DNA of 18,416 bases from UMGS1908 sp964432825 (GCA_964432825.1 CAYSOX010000018.1:1-18416), one strand, 5' to 3'; counted from the first letter of the stretch, positions 8,297-15,030 are shown. Notes: a model not told the origin generated them from the sequence alone. A program made the numbers and translations.

Positions 8297-8668
8297 TTAC
8301 TTTGTAAGATTGTATACAAGCATTAAAATCTTAAAGGTTACAGCATCGTCAAAATGCCGAATATTAAGACCGGTTAAACTTTGAATTCTATCAAGCCTAT
8401 ACAATAAAGTATTTCTATGTAAAAAAGATTTTCTTGAAGTTTCCGCAATGTTTAAGTCACAATCAAAAAAATATTCAACACACCTTGCAAGGTCATCATT
8501 TTCCATAATGCTTCTAAACTTATCATCAATCAAATTGTTAGAATACATCAACAAGTCTTTCATTGGAACATAATCAACCAAAATATTCATAAGCATATTT
8601 TTGTCTAAACTATTAATCGCTTTAGCTTTTGACTTAAAAAGTTTCTCAACATTTTCCTTGCTTGCCAT
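8297..8668 (-). CDS. Minimal PucR/CdaR-type helix-turn-helix protein
   Basis: A 123-residue protein whose second half (about 57-120) matches the C-terminal HTH domain of PucR/CdaR regulators. Conserved pieces are 'DLNIAETSRKSFLHRNTLLY' (71-90), 'RLDRIQSLTGLNIRHF' (91-106) and 'DDAVTFKILMLVY' (107-119). Full-length relatives have 350-500 residues with N-terminal sensor and GGDEF-like domains; here only about 55 residues without a recognisable sensor precede the HTH. A frameshift remnant is unlikely, because AGGAGAG lies in good position before the ATG, a promoter lies upstream, and no sensor-domain sequence appears upstream. It is the first gene of the nth-obg-yhbY-pheST operon; its stop lies beside the nth start. 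It probably binds DNA, perhaps its own GTAAA-rich control region, but target and signal are unknown. Confidence 0.8.
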   Translation of the reverse strand: MASKENVEKLFKSKAKAINSLDKNMLMNILVDYVPMKDLLMYSNNLIDDKFRSIMENDDLARCVEYFFDCDLNIAETSRKSFLHRNTLLYRLDRIQSLTGLNIRHFDDAVTFKILMLVYNLTK

Positions 8669-8704
8669 CAGACCACTCTCCTAAAGTAAAATTTACACAT
8701 TAAT

Positions 8705-8733
8705 AATATAACATTTTATATTGCATTTTTCAA
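8705..8733 (-). promoter_or_regulatory. Promoter of the HTH-nth-obg-yhbY-pheST operon
   Basis: On the minus strand, TTGAAA (8733-8728) is followed after exactly 17 bases by TATATT (8710-8705). The expected start near 8698 gives a leader of about 30 bases holding AGGAGAG before the ATG at 8668. No terminator is visible between the ABC-like gene (ends 8849) and this promoter, so some read-through is possible. Confidence 0.7.
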
Positions 8734-8741
8734 GTAAAAAT

Positions 8742-8758
8742 GTAAATAAATTATTTAC
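8742..8758. promoter_or_regulatory. 17-bp palindrome, candidate operator
   Basis: GTAAATAA-A-TTATTTAC is a perfect 8-bp inverted repeat around one central base. It ends nine bases upstream of the -35 box at 8733. A smaller relative, GTAAA-A-TTTAC (8686-8696), lies in the transcribed leader. Position and symmetry suit a regulator dimer, possibly the HTH protein itself, but this is inference. Confidence 0.4.
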
Positions 8759-8848
8759 TCTCATTTATCAAATTTTACATACTTTTTCCCTTTGTTTTTA
8801 ATTGTATTAAGCAAATATCTTTTAGGTTTACTTTACAAATAGCATACT

Positions 8849-9757
8849 TTACATTTTACACAAAAACTCTCCGCTCTCCGCCAAAAAATAGAAGTTGTTA
8901 ATTTTGGTTATTTCTACCTCTTGACCAAAATGAAAATCTTTAATTTTATTACTCAAAAAATTTAACTCACCAATTTTTAAGTTTATATCACTTTGACTTA
9001 AAACTGAAAATCCAACCCAAGTTTTTTGCAACTTAAAATTTTCAACAGTGAAAGTTGTTTTTGAACACCGAAGTGCAGTCAAAAAACTAAAAATATCACT
9101 CGGAAAATTTAATTCATTTTCAATCGAAAAATTAGGTTTAAAAACGCCAAATTTAAATTTTAAAATTTCCGCATCGTAAAATGAGGCTAAATTTTGCCCA
9201 TTTTCAGCCACTACTAGCAAGTTCGGAAAGTTGTTCAGCCACGAAATCATGCTTAAAAACGCACCAGATGTTTTTGGAATTTCAGACAAATTTTCACCAA
9301 AATTTATCAACACAATTTCACTTTTTTTAATCTCTATTCGAGCAAAACATAAGAACAATTTTTCAATATACGAAAGCGATTTTACATTCTGTTTTGGGTT
9401 TAAAAAAAACTTTTCTGCGATAGATTTTATTTCCGACTTTTGCAAATTTTTTCCACAAACTTTTGCAATGTATTTTAAATTTCTCTCAACACTTCCGTGC
9501 AATAAAATGGGAGTTTCAGGAATATATGATATTTTTAAATCCTCATTAGATAAAACCTTTCTCTCAACTCCATCAAATTTAATACTTCCATCAAAGCCTT
9601 CTATGCCACTAAGACAATCTAAAAACTCCGCAGTTCCCGAACCCTTTTCACCAACGACCAAATAATGTGACTTAAAATTAAGTGTTAGCGAAACATCACT
9701 CAACACTTCAATATTTCCATATTTTTTAGTCAACTGGGTTACTTCGATATTTTCCAT
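8849..9757 (-). CDS. Degenerate MalK-like ABC ATPase homologue, probably catalytically dead
   Basis: A 302-residue protein with the full order of an ABC ATPase of the sugar-importer (MalK/UgpC) type but with its active-site motifs lost. The A-loop tyrosine is kept (Tyr13, KKYGN). Walker A reads GEKGSGTAE (36-44), with Thr42 for the Lys and Ala43 for the Ser/Thr. The Q-loop is YIPET (78-82), with Glu81 for Gln. The signature LSGGQ is LSYIE (128-132). Walker B is IVLINFGEN (148-156), lacking the Asp-Glu pair. The H-loop His is replaced around Glu185 (VVAENGQN). The C-terminal third (about 215-302) resembles the MalK regulatory domain, ending 'FYFLAESGEFL' like the family's F-D-x-x-T-G. The frame is intact and long, so it is a maintained gene, not a visible pseudogene. 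No permease genes are adjacent. It may be a regulatory or structural partner of a distant ATPase. No Shine-Dalgarno precedes the ATG. Confidence 0.72.
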   Translation of the reverse strand: MENIEVTQLTKKYGNIEVLSDVSLTLNFKSHYLVVGEKGSGTAEFLDCLSGIEGFDGSIKFDGVERKVLSNEDLKISYIPETPILLHGSVERNLKYIAKVCGKNLQKSEIKSIAEKFFLNPKQNVKSLSYIEKLFLCFARIEIKKSEIVLINFGENLSEIPKTSGAFLSMISWLNNFPNLLVVAENGQNLASFYDAEILKFKFGVFKPNFSIENELNFPSDIFSFLTALRCSKTTFTVENFKLQKTWVGFSVLSQSDINLKIGELNFLSNKIKDFHFGQEVEITKINNFYFLAESGEFLCKM

Positions 9758-9763
9758 AAATTT

Positions 9764-9769
9764 ATTATA
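9764..9769 (-). promoter_or_regulatory. -10 box directly before the ABC-like gene (leaderless start)
   Basis: A perfect TATAAT on the minus strand ends six bases before the ATG at 9757, so transcription would begin at or within a base or two of the start codon. No Shine-Dalgarno lies in range (the nearest GAGG is about 23 bases upstream). The -35 region at 17-base spacing is TTTATT, a poor match, so this is a moderate call. Confidence 0.5.
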
Positions 9770-9783
9770 CTACAAATATGCCT

Positions 9784-9818
9784 CATAATAAAATAATTTT
9801 ACCATAAAATTTATTATG
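9784..9818. repeat. Inverted repeat spanning the start of the small secreted-protein gene
   Basis: CATAATAAA (9784-9792) and TTTATTATG (9810-9818) are perfect 9-bp inverted repeats separated by 17 bases. The right arm includes the ATG of the plus-strand gene. It lies in the 58-base divergent spacer, so it could be an operator or, in a longer transcript, a hairpin masking the start codon. Confidence 0.4.
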
Positions 9819-10295
9819 AAAAGATTATTTTTTATTAAATATTTCTTATTTGTTCTTTTATGTTTAGCAATTTCAAGTCTAACAATTTTTAGTATAACTA
9901 AAAGCAAAAACACCACATCCCTAAACCCATATTCATATCTACAATTAAAGGTTTTAAATGCATCAAATAGTTTACCCATTGAAAATGCAACAATCTGCAT
10001 CATAGACAACTTTTCTTATTATCAAACTCAAAAAAGCGGATTTAGTGAAATGATAAAAATACCACTCGTTGATAACTGGCGTAAAAACTCTTATTATGAA
10101 ATCAATTTATTGATATACAAAAATGGGTTTTGTGATTTTCTTTATTTTAATTTAAAACTTTTAGAAAACCAAAAACGCACAGATGTGGTTATTTATTTAG
10201 AAGAAATTATATCTGAAAAAATTGCCCCAACAATTTTTATTGAGCCACCAGTTGAAGCAACTATAAATTCAATTATTGACGAATTTAAAAAGTAA
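9816..10295 (+). CDS. Small membrane-anchored or secreted beta-sandwich protein (carboxypeptidase-regulatory-like)
   Basis: A 159-residue hypothetical protein, the only complete plus-strand gene here. Residues 1-8 are basic, and about 9-27 form one hydrophobic segment, so it is exported or anchored with the rest outside. There is a cysteine at 16 but no lipobox, so lipidation is not predicted. Residues about 41-130 have the pattern of carboxypeptidase regulatory-like beta-sandwich domains: 'LQLKVLNASNSLPIENATI' (42-60), then a turn with 'TQKSGFSEMIKIPL' (71-84), then 'NLLIYKNGFCDFLYFNLKLL' (97-116) and 'DVVIYLEE'. The last 28 residues look like a flexible tail. It has no Shine-Dalgarno; TAAAAT (9805-9810) ends five bases before the ATG. 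It is divergent from the ABC-like gene. Function unknown; binding a surface polymer is only a guess from the fold. Confidence 0.65.
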   Translation: MKRLFFIKYFLFVLLCLAISSLTIFSITKSKNTTSLNPYSYLQLKVLNASNSLPIENATICIIDNFSYYQTQKSGFSEMIKIPLVDNWRKNSYYEINLLIYKNGFCDFLYFNLKLLENQKRTDVVIYLEEIISEKIAPTIFIEPPVEATINSIIDEFKK

Positions 10296-10343
10296 CAATA
10301 ATAAAATGAATTTAATTACATTTTAATGAATCACTTCAACTTA

Positions 10344-10381
10344 AAAAACTCAGCATTAGGTTTAAATTATTTAGAGTTTTT
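10344..10381 (+). terminator. Likely intrinsic terminator of the small secreted-protein gene
   Basis: AAAAACTC (10344-10351) pairs with GAGTTTTT (10374-10381) in an 8-bp stem with a 22-base loop. The U-run forms part of the right arm. It is about 50 bases past the stop codon. The stem is short and AT-rich, so the call is moderate. Confidence 0.5.
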
Positions 10382-10437
10382 AGTTAGGATTTTCTATTTC
10401 CAATAAACATTTAAACGCAAATTTTCTTAAATAAAAA

Positions 10438-10461
10438 AATGCCACCAGATATGGTGACATT
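10438..10461 (-). terminator. Strong intrinsic terminator of hpf
   Basis: As minus-strand RNA, a 10-bp stem (AATGTCACCA with TGGTGGCATT, one G-U pair) has a 4-base loop and is followed by an uninterrupted run of T. It lies 34 bases beyond the hpf stop codon. Confidence 0.92.
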
Positions 10462-10494
10462 AAATATATTATTTTTTTAAATATTAGTTCAAAA

Positions 10495-11022
10495 TTACTT
10501 AGTTTCAATAATTCCGACTGAGCCATCTGCCTTTTTATAAAGCAAACACACAGTATTAAGTTTATCATGCATAAACACAAAGAAATCATTTCCAACCATT
10601 TCCATTTGGTCAAGTGCCTCATCTTCACTCATTGGGCTAAGTTCATAAACTTTACGCTTAGTTATTTTTACACTTTCAAACTTTGGTTCATCTTCAACAT
10701 ACTCGAACTCAGCGAAATCTTGCTTAGTTGCGCCACGCTTTTTCAAAAATTTATCACTGTGTTTTACAATTTGACGCTCAACCTTTGCAATGCAAGAATC
10801 CAAGTTTTGATACATATTATCAGACTCAACCTCACCCCTAACAAACATTTGAGGTGCAGACAAATTTAATTCCATTTTATATCTGTCGCCATTTGCACGA
10901 CATACAACTTTGCAAGTTGCTTCCTTTTCAAAAAATTTATCAAATCTTGAAACCTTCTTTTGAATTAAATTCTTTAGTCTTTCACTAACTTTATAATTTC
11001 TACCTAAAATTTCAATTTTCAT
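10495..11022 (-). CDS. hpf: Long-form ribosome hibernation promoting factor
   Basis: Binds the 30S decoding region and, through its C-terminal domain, joins 70S ribosomes into inactive 100S dimers in stationary phase or stress. Its 175 residues are typical of the long form found in Bacillota. The N-terminal HPF/RaiA domain covers about 1-100 ('MKIEILGRNYKVSERLKNLI', then 'FVRGEVESDNMYQNLD'). The C-terminal dimerisation domain covers about 117-175 ('SVKITKRKVYELSPMSEDEA', then 'GNDFFVFMHD' and 'DGSVGIIE'). The ATG at 11022 has AGGAGG about ten bases upstream. It lies 52 bases after clpC with its own promoter and a strong terminator, so it can be expressed alone or by read-through from the CtsR operon. 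Confidence 0.96.
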   Translation of the reverse strand: MKIEILGRNYKVSERLKNLIQKKVSRFDKFFEKEATCKVVCRANGDRYKMELNLSAPQMFVRGEVESDNMYQNLDSCIAKVERQIVKHSDKFLKKRGATKQDFAEFEYVEDEPKFESVKITKRKVYELSPMSEDEALDQMEMVGNDFFVFMHDKLNTVCLLYKKADGSVGIIETK

Positions 11023-11053
11023 ATTTTTATATCCTCCTATTGATACTGATTAT

Positions 11054-11082
11054 ATTATAATATATTTCACACAATTAGTCTA
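11054..11082 (-). promoter_or_regulatory. Promoter of hpf inside the clpC 3' end
   Basis: TAGACT (11082-11077) and a perfect TATAAT (11059-11054) are separated by 17 bases on the minus strand. The -35 box overlaps the last codons and stop of clpC (11075-11077). No terminator lies between clpC and hpf. Confidence 0.55.
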
Positions 11083-13552
11083 ATGATTTAAATAAAAATT
11101 CACCATTTTTGTAATCTACTTCAATATTTTTACCCGTCTTGACTTCACCTGAAAGCAAGCACTCTGCAAGTTTATCTTCTATTTTTTGCTCAATTACTCG
11201 CTTAAGCGGTCTTGCACCATACACTGGGCTATACCCCTCTTTAACTAAACCGCCTATAGCATTCTCATTAAACCCTACTTGAATGTTTTGCGATTTTAAC
11301 TTTTTATTCAATCCCGCAATCATAATTGATGCAATCTTCTTAATATCATCTTCTTTTAGTGATTCAAAAACTACTACGACATCAACACGGTTAATAAATT
11401 CAGGTTTAAACTTTTCTCTAAGCGACTCCATCAATTTTTCTTTAATGTTTGAAGAATTGTCATCACTTGCACCAAAGCCCAATTTTGTTGTATTTTTTGG
11501 AAGGTCGGCAACCCCGCAGTTGCTGGTCATAATGATAACACAATTTTTGAAGTTTACCGTTCTCCCTTGACTATCAGTCAATCTTCCCTCATCCAAAACT
11601 TGAAGTAAAAGATTAAATATATCTGGATGGGCTTTTTCAATTTCGTCAAACAAAACAACCGAATAAGGCTTTCTTCTAACCGCCTCAGTTAATTGCCCGC
11701 CATCGTCAAAACCCACATATCCTGGAGGCGAACCTATCATTTTGCTTACCGAATGCGCCTCCATATATTCACTCATATCCAATCTAATAATTGCATTTTC
11801 ATCGTCAAACATTGCCTCAGCCAAGGCTTTTGTAAGTTCGGTTTTCCCAACACCGGTTGGACCCAAGAATATAAATGAACCTATCGGGCGCTTTGGGTCT
11901 TTAAGCCCCGCCCTTGCGCGTCTAATCGCCTTTGAAACCGCCGTAATAGCCTCATCTTGACCAATAACCCTCTGTCTCAATTGGTCTTCAAGTTTCATTA
12001 ATTTTTGTTTTTCACTTTCAGTCAATTTTTTAACAGGAACACCCGTCCAACTGCTTACAATGTCTGCTATATCCTCTTTATCAACCACACCTGTTTGATT
12101 CCCTTTACTTGCATTCCACGCATTCATACGAACCAAATAGTCACCGCGAATTTCATTTATTTTTGCATTACATTGTTCAATCCACGCCCATTCATTACTC
12201 TTTTCGGCTTCTTTTTTTTGCATTTCATATTCTTTTAGTTGTTTTTCAAGTGCTTTAATATCTTCGGGAACAATACTTCCTCTAACCCTCGCCCTACTTG
12301 CAGCCTCATCAATCAAGTCAATCGCTTTATCGGGCAAACTTCTATCCATTATGTATCTAATAGATAAATTAACCGCCGACTCTATAGCCCCATCGGTAAT
12401 TTTTACCTTATGAAATGCCTCATAACTATCACGAATACCCTTTAAAATTTGTATTGTGTCTTCAGGACTAGGCTCGTCAACCATTATTGGTTGAAATCTT
12501 CGCTCTAGTGCCTTGTCTTTTTCAATAAATTTTCGATATTCTTCAGTTGTCGTTGCACCAATAGTCTGCATTTCACCTCTTGCAAGATATGGCTTTAAAA
12601 TATCTGCTGGACTCAACTCATCTTGATGTGCCCCCGCCTGTGCAAGCGTATGAATTTCATCAATAAACACAATAATGTTTTTGCGATTGGTTATTTCATT
12701 TATTGCATTTTTCAACCGCTCTTCCATTGACCCACGATATTTTGTTCCAGCCATTAACGAGCCAATTTCCAAACTGAATATTGTTTTATCTTTTAGCAGT
12801 TCCGGAACTTCACCTCGTACAATTGCTTGCGCAAGTCCTTCAACCACTGCCGACTTTCCAACACCCGCCTCACCTATCAAAACTGGATTATTTTTGGTTT
12901 TTCTACAAAGTATTTCAATGATTCGGTTAGTCTCTTTATTTCGACCAATAATAGGATCCATTTTACCCCGCCTTGCGCGTTCGGTCATATCTATTCCTAA
13001 ATCTCGCAAAACTTCAGGCAAATTACTATTTATATCATTTTGCTCATTGGATGTAGTCTTATTTTTTTCTTCCTCATCCATACTTTCAACATCTTCATTG
13101 GTTCTAATTTTTCCGCAACGCAAAACATAAATAACATCGTCTAAAATTTCTTTTAGATTGATATTTTGCGAACGCAATATATCGCACGCCATATTAGTCT
13201 GTTCGGCAAGTATGCAATATAATAAATACTCCGAATATATATACCCAGAATTTAATTGATACGCAAGTTGCTCACTGCTTTTTATAATTGCTTTTGCTTT
13301 TGGCGAAAAATCTATAGCGACATTACTCGGCATTTGCTTTGCGTCTGGATATTTATCTCGAACCAAACGCTCTAACTTTTTAAATGTAATGTTGTATTTT
13401 TCTAATATTTTAGTTGCCATACTTTTCTCAACACTTGCAAGCCCTAATAGTAAATGCTCGGTAGCAATGCACCCAGACCCCATACTAAGTGCATATCTTT
13501 TAGCATTTTGTATGGCCATTCTCACATTTTCTGCTGGATTCAACTCAAACAT
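11075..13552 (-). CDS. clpC: ATP-dependent unfoldase ClpC
   Basis: An AAA+ Hsp100 unfoldase that feeds proteins, including arginine-phosphorylated ones, to ClpP. Its 825 residues are typical. The Clp N-domain double repeat covers about 1-145. AAA-1 has Walker A GEAGVGKS (227-234), Walker B VFIDEIH (295-301), and arginine finger region RRF (351). A short coiled-coil middle domain lies at about 430-475. AAA-2 has Walker A GPTGVGKT (564-571) and Walker B VVLFDEIEKAH (632-642). LGF (691-693) in the AAA-2 domain fits the ClpP-docking tripeptide, distinguishing it from ClpB. Both ATPase sites look intact. The ATG has AAAGGAGAG upstream and begins 15 bases after mcsB. It is the last gene of the CtsR-controlled operon; no clpP is in the window. 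Confidence 0.96.
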   Translation of the reverse strand: MFELNPAENVRMAIQNAKRYALSMGSGCIATEHLLLGLASVEKSMATKILEKYNITFKKLERLVRDKYPDAKQMPSNVAIDFSPKAKAIIKSSEQLAYQLNSGYIYSEYLLYCILAEQTNMACDILRSQNINLKEILDDVIYVLRCGKIRTNEDVESMDEEEKNKTTSNEQNDINSNLPEVLRDLGIDMTERARRGKMDPIIGRNKETNRIIEILCRKTKNNPVLIGEAGVGKSAVVEGLAQAIVRGEVPELLKDKTIFSLEIGSLMAGTKYRGSMEERLKNAINEITNRKNIIVFIDEIHTLAQAGAHQDELSPADILKPYLARGEMQTIGATTTEEYRKFIEKDKALERRFQPIMVDEPSPEDTIQILKGIRDSYEAFHKVKITDGAIESAVNLSIRYIMDRSLPDKAIDLIDEAASRARVRGSIVPEDIKALEKQLKEYEMQKKEAEKSNEWAWIEQCNAKINEIRGDYLVRMNAWNASKGNQTGVVDKEDIADIVSSWTGVPVKKLTESEKQKLMKLEDQLRQRVIGQDEAITAVSKAIRRARAGLKDPKRPIGSFIFLGPTGVGKTELTKALAEAMFDDENAIIRLDMSEYMEAHSVSKMIGSPPGYVGFDDGGQLTEAVRRKPYSVVLFDEIEKAHPDIFNLLLQVLDEGRLTDSQGRTVNFKNCVIIMTSNCGVADLPKNTTKLGFGASDDNSSNIKEKLMESLREKFKPEFINRVDVVVVFESLKEDDIKKIASIMIAGLNKKLKSQNIQVGFNENAIGGLVKEGYSPVYGARPLKRVIEQKIEDKLAECLLSGEVKTGKNIEVDYKNGEFLFKSLD

Positions 13553-13567
13553 AACTTAACTCTCCTT

Positions 13568-14581
13568 TTATTTTATTCTACTATTTTTTAATTGCTTATA
13601 TAGGTTCTCCGCCCTAAACTTTGCAGTTTCCTCAACTGTCATCATTTTTCCTTTCAACTTCATTAATGTTAGGTCAGAACCATATTCAATCAGTCGGTCT
13701 ATAACACTATTATCATTAAGCACAATTATACCCGTCATTATTCCAAGTTTGACCTCGCCCGCAAGTTTCATAAACTCGGTATAATCAATTGTATAACAAT
13801 TAGTAAGTATTCCCCATGCACGCCAAACTATATCTGTTGTATTTACATATTGGAACTTGTCGACCATTTTTTTACGCTCGGCTATTTCCATTTCCACAAT
13901 CTTTAAAACCGCAGTTTTCACATTGGAAATAATTTCACGCTCGCTTACACCAATAGTTGTAGCATTGGATATTTGATACATATATCCTAAAGGAAAACTT
14001 CCCTCGCCCAATACTCCTCTAACAGTCAAATTTTTTTCTTTAACCGCTTGAATAATGCCGTCAATTTTTGAATTTATTGTTAATGCCGGTAAAAATAACA
14101 TCACACTTGCACGCATTCCCGTACCAACATTTGTTAGACAACTTGTTAAATACCCAAATTTCTCATCATATGCAAATTTTAAATTATCCGACAACTCATC
14201 ATCAACTTCGCTTATTAACTTAAATGCATTATCCAAATTAAAGCCTTGAAGAATACACTGCTCCCTTATATGGTCCTCTTCATTCACCATAACCGAAAGC
14301 GTTCCATCCTCTTTAATTATTACCGCGCCAGTTTCTTTATTCTTAACAAGTTCTTTGCTTATCAAATGTTTAGAACACATCAATTCGCTATCAAATTCCG
14401 AAAGCGTTCCCATTCGATAAACCTTAAACTTCCCCAACGGCATCATAATGTCTGCAACTTTATTTATAAGCCCCGCCGAAAATTCACTATCAAAATTGGG
14501 GGTAAAATTATGCCCTGATATATTTCTTGCAACCCTTATTCGGCTTGAAATAACCACACTGTCTATCGAACTATTAAACAT
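13568..14581 (-). CDS. mcsB: Protein arginine kinase McsB
   Basis: A phosphagen-kinase-fold enzyme that phosphorylates arginines on misfolded proteins and on CtsR, marking them for ClpCP. It has 337 residues from ATG 14581, slightly below the usual 350-360. Conserved blocks are 'SSRIRVARN' (12-20), 'NEEDHIREQ' (100-108), 'LTSCLTNVGTGMRASVM' (145-161) and 'RGVLGEGSFPLGYMYQISN' (188-206). The 'FRAENLY' near the C-terminus resembles the arginine-phosphate-sensing end of the family. Catalytic-region acidic and arginine residues look intact. The ATG shares one base with the mcsA TGA (TGATG), and GGGGGTGG just upstream can serve as ribosome binding site; an in-frame GTG one codon earlier (14584) is possible. 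McsA, encoded just before it, is its activator. Confidence 0.95.
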   Translation of the reverse strand: MFNSSIDSVVISSRIRVARNISGHNFTPNFDSEFSAGLINKVADIMMPLGKFKVYRMGTLSEFDSELMCSKHLISKELVKNKETGAVIIKEDGTLSVMVNEEDHIREQCILQGFNLDNAFKLISEVDDELSDNLKFAYDEKFGYLTSCLTNVGTGMRASVMLFLPALTINSKIDGIIQAVKEKNLTVRGVLGEGSFPLGYMYQISNATTIGVSEREIISNVKTAVLKIVEMEIAERKKMVDKFQYVNTTDIVWRAWGILTNCYTIDYTEFMKLAGEVKLGIMTGIIVLNDNSVIDRLIEYGSDLTLMKLKGKMMTVEETAKFRAENLYKQLKNSRIK

Positions 14582-15030
14582 CACTTGCCACCCCCAAAAA
14601 ATTTCTTATTAAATGCATTTGGGTCAAAATCTTTATGCTTTTTCAAATTCCTCTCATCTTCATTTTTGCTTAAATGCATTTTAGATTCGCTTTTTGAAGG
14701 CTCGCCGTTTGGACATCGCCCAACATTGGACGCTCGCCCATGTAAAATCGTCACAATCCTCTCAATTTCCGGCTCAAACATCCGATAACACTCCTCACAC
14801 CCAACATAATTAGTCTTTTCAATATCATTAGCCGTCGCTTGACACTTTGGACAAACCAGTGTTTTTTCATTCTGTGTCCAAAAGTCTAAAACTTCTACAG
14901 TCGGCTCGGGCTGATTTTCGCGAACTTTATTTGCACAACTTTCACATAAAAAAACATGAACTTTGCCGTACCCTAAATCCACTTCCCGATCCAAAATTGC
15001 CTCTTTTTGGTTACACATAGAACAAAGCAC
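14581..15030 (-). CDS. mcsA: McsA-type zinc-finger activator of McsB, lacking the UVR segment
   Basis: A zinc-binding adaptor that activates the McsB arginine kinase and modulates CtsR. Four CxxC pairs are present: C3/C6, C29/C32, C60/C63 and C78/C81, enough for two zinc sites. The block 'CPKCQATANDIEKTNYVGCEE' in part (from 60) is the typical McsA core. Classical McsA (about 170-185 residues) ends in a UVR coiled-coil motif; this 149-residue protein instead ends in a charged tail with no UVR pattern, finishing FFGGGK. The stop is clean and flows into mcsB by a TGATG overlap, so a frameshift is unlikely. The start is GTG 15030, sharing a base with the ctsR TAG and preceded by GGAGG; the later ATG (15018) would delete Cys3. 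Confidence 0.9.
   Translation of the reverse strand: MLCSMCNQKEAILDREVDLGYGKVHVFLCESCANKVRENQPEPTVEVLDFWTQNEKTLVCPKCQATANDIEKTNYVGCEECYRMFEPEIERIVTILHGRASNVGRCPNGEPSKSESKMHLSKNEDERNLKKHKDFDPNAFNKKFFGGGK

Noticed and set aside
8849..9757. Explaining the missing ABC motifs by a frameshift
   Set aside because: The substitutions are spread over the whole protein while the surrounding family pattern stays in frame from the first to the last residue; a single frameshift cannot cause this.
9816..9893. Lipoprotein signal (Cys16) in the small secreted protein
   Set aside because: The residues before the Cys are Val-Leu-Leu, which do not satisfy the lipobox rule of Gly/Ala/Ser at -1; the Cys lies in the middle of the hydrophobic segment.
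9770..10009. Minus-strand 79-codon frame over the small secreted-protein gene
   Set aside because: It shadows a better-supported plus-strand gene that has a signal-anchor and a domain pattern, and it would run into the ABC-like gene's promoter.
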